Shown: one piece after another, positions 6,207 through 7,246 of the stretch
How positions within the stretch are numbered: position 1 is the stretch's first letter
Layout: the number at the start of each line of letters is the position of its first letter
Assembly: GCA_022729775.1 (NCBI GenBank)
Contig: DZBA01000078.1
Coordinates: 1 to 7,246, forward strand
Direction: 5' to 3'
Length of the DNA: 7,246 nucleotides
From: Anaerolinea thermophila
GTDB taxonomy: Bacteria; Chloroflexota; Anaerolineae; Anaerolineales; Villigracilaceae
Translations under genes and position numbers: made by a program
Notes under the pieces: generated by a model
What the model saw: the letters and a program-made list of their open reading frames with translations, nothing else
What the model was told of the DNA's origin: nothing
Databases searched by the model: none

Positions 6207-6235
6207 AAAGTCCCGTCGCAAGGCGGGACTTTCTT
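6207..6235 (+). terminator. Rho-independent terminator of the pilin gene
   Basis: AAAGTCCCG (6207-6215) pairs with CGGGACTTT (6224-6232). The stem extends by a U-G and a C-G pair to a GCAA loop (6218-6221), a stable GNRA tetraloop. It sits 17 bases after the stop codon and is followed by the T-rich TTTCTT, as expected for an intrinsic terminator. Confidence 0.88.
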
Positions 6236-6236
6236 A

Positions 6237-6265
6237 TTGAATCGCGGGCGGGGGAAGTTTATAAT
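6237..6265 (+). promoter_or_regulatory. Near-consensus promoter of the acyltransferase-3 gene
   Basis: TTGAAT (6237-6242, four of six) and a perfect TATAAT (6260-6265) are 17 bases apart. Transcription would start near 6272, leaving a leader of about 25 bases. The -35 begins directly after the T-rich tail of the pilin terminator, so the two units are packed without spare sequence. Confidence 0.7.
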
Positions 6266-6284
6266 TCAAGAAATCATATTGAAC

Positions 6285-6288
6285 AGGA
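6285..6288 (+). promoter_or_regulatory. Ribosome binding site of the acyltransferase-3 gene
   Basis: AGGA lies 8 bases before the ATG at 6297. The other nearby ATG, at 6289, is out of frame with the protein, so 6297 is the start. Confidence 0.55.
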
Positions 6289-6296
6289 TGTTTTCT

Positions 6297-7246
6297 ATGC
6301 AAACAGAAACGATAACCCAATCTGACCACTTTCGGTGGGTGGATTTAATTCGCGCGCTTGGCGCGTTTCTGGTGGTGCTTGCTCATGTTGAATTTTCGGG
6401 ATCAGGCGCGGGGGTGGTGGGAGATTTTTATTATGCCCTCACGCGCGCGGCGGTTCCGCTTTTCTTCATCGCAAGCGGATACCTGCTGCTCTCGAAAAAC
6501 GAATCATACATTGATTTTTTTCGTAAACGCGCTGTCAAGGCATTTGTCCCGTTTTTTATTTGGTCTGTTATTTACCTGTTGTGGCATCAGGAGGGCTTTG
6601 ATAAGCCAGTATTGGATATTGTCAAGTCTTATTTATATAAAATCGTGCGCGGTCCGCGCGAGAGTCATTTATGGTTTTTTTATGAATTATTTGGGCTTTA
6701 CCTGTTTACGCCGGTATTGCGGGTTTATCTGCAAAAAGCGGAACGAAAAGACCTTTTCTATTTTTTTATCGCGTGGTTCTTGTTGACGCCAGTAGCGCGA
6801 TTAATTCAGGCATTTACGCCTGTTCAAATCGGATTCGTTTATTATTTTCTTTGGGGAACCATTGGGTACTTCCTGTTCGGTTATATGACGGGCGTGTTGG
6901 GAATTAATAAATTTCACCAGCGTATTGCATGGGGCATCTTTATCGCCTTTTTGGTTGTCACCACCGCCGGGTTGTTTCTAAATAAATACAAGCATTGGGA
7001 CACTCAATATTTTGGCGATTATATCAGCGTGAATGTTGTGGTCATGTCGTGCGCGCTTTTTGTCGCATTGTATAACGTGAACATTCCTGACCGCGCGTAC
7101 CGAATTATCGCGCCATTAAGCCGCGCCAGCTTTGGTATTTATCTTGCGCATGTAATTGTTATGACGGAAATCTTTTCCACGCCGCCGTTTTCGATATTGC
7201 CAGAGATCGGCTCTGCAATTTATATGATTCCGTTTTTGGGCTTGTT
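6297..7246 (+). CDS. Acyltransferase-3 family membrane protein (O-acetyltransferase-like), cut by right edge
   Basis: The frame from ATG 6297 stays open for 316 codons to the window end. The N-terminus has the hallmark of the acyltransferase-3 family: RWVDLIRALGAFLVVLAH (13-30), with the conserved Arg19 and His30. It is followed by PLFFIASGYLLL (54-65), the basic loop FFRKRAVKAFVPFFIW (74-89) and HLWFFYELFGLYLFTPVLR (124-142). A later segment, SFGIYLAHVIV, matches the last conserved helix. Many hydrophobic helices alternate with short loops, as expected for the roughly ten-helix fold. Family members move acetyl or other acyl groups onto surface polysaccharides, lipids or glycans; the substrate here is unknown. 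The part seen is most of the usual 340-370 residues, so only the C-terminal end is probably missing. It has its own promoter and no visible partner gene. Confidence 0.88.
   Translation, partial: MQTETITQSDHFRWVDLIRALGAFLVVLAHVEFSGSGAGVVGDFYYALTRAAVPLFFIASGYLLLSKNESYIDFFRKRAVKAFVPFFIWSVIYLLWHQEGFDKPVLDIVKSYLYKIVRGPRESHLWFFYELFGLYLFTPVLRVYLQKAERKDLFYFFIAWFLLTPVARLIQAFTPVQIGFVYYFLWGTIGYFLFGYMTGVLGINKFHQRIAWGIFIAFLVVTTAGLFLNKYKHWDTQYFGDYISVNVVVMSCALFVALYNVNIPDRAYRIIAPLSRASFGIYLAHVIVMTEIFSTPPFSILPEIGSAIYMIPFLGL

Noticed and set aside
6358..6786. Plus-strand open frame of 142 codons
   Set aside because: It is an out-of-frame shadow of the acyltransferase-3 gene, whose family motifs all lie in the frame starting at 6297.

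Overview
The window looks like a chromosomal segment from a Chloroflexota bacterium, most plausibly class Anaerolineae. This is inferred from the type of cytochrome b, the single-gene Flp-type pilin, the cell-surface gene content and the moderately high GC with many (GC)n runs. No marker gene fixes the taxonomy. There are no rRNAs, tRNAs, insertion sequences or CRISPR arrays. Coding density is high and no gene-free stretch exceeds about 230 bases.

Left part, minus strand (2425 down to 1): a tight three-gene unit. It holds a CelD/BcsL-type GNAT acyltransferase (2425-1427), then a cytochrome b of the b6/subunit-IV fused kind (1420-392), then a membrane-anchored multiheme cytochrome c whose start overlaps the end of the cytochrome b gene and which runs off the left edge (402-1). 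The last two make a quinol-linked electron-transfer module, with cytochrome b passing electrons to c-type haems on the outer face of the membrane. No Rieske protein is visible, and an acyltransferase sits immediately upstream of cytochrome b.

Middle, plus strand (2461-5807): a divergent two-gene unit. The first gene encodes a large single-pass membrane protein. It has a cytosolic domain that resembles a degenerate PP2C-type phosphatase, a Pro/Glu-rich linker, one membrane helix and an outside domain that looks like a beta-propeller. The second gene follows after 14 bases with a strong ribosome binding site and encodes a conserved-looking protein of unknown function, rich in Trp, His and Asp. 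The divergent promoter region is very short. Both genes facing away from it lack a Shine-Dalgarno sequence and may be leaderless.

Right part, plus strand (5951-7246): an Flp-type pilin gene with its own promoter, ribosome binding site and a GNRA-loop terminator. Next comes a membrane acyltransferase-3 gene with a near-consensus promoter, truncated by the right edge. Together with the GNAT protein and the propeller protein, this gives the segment a cell-envelope and surface theme next to a respiratory module.
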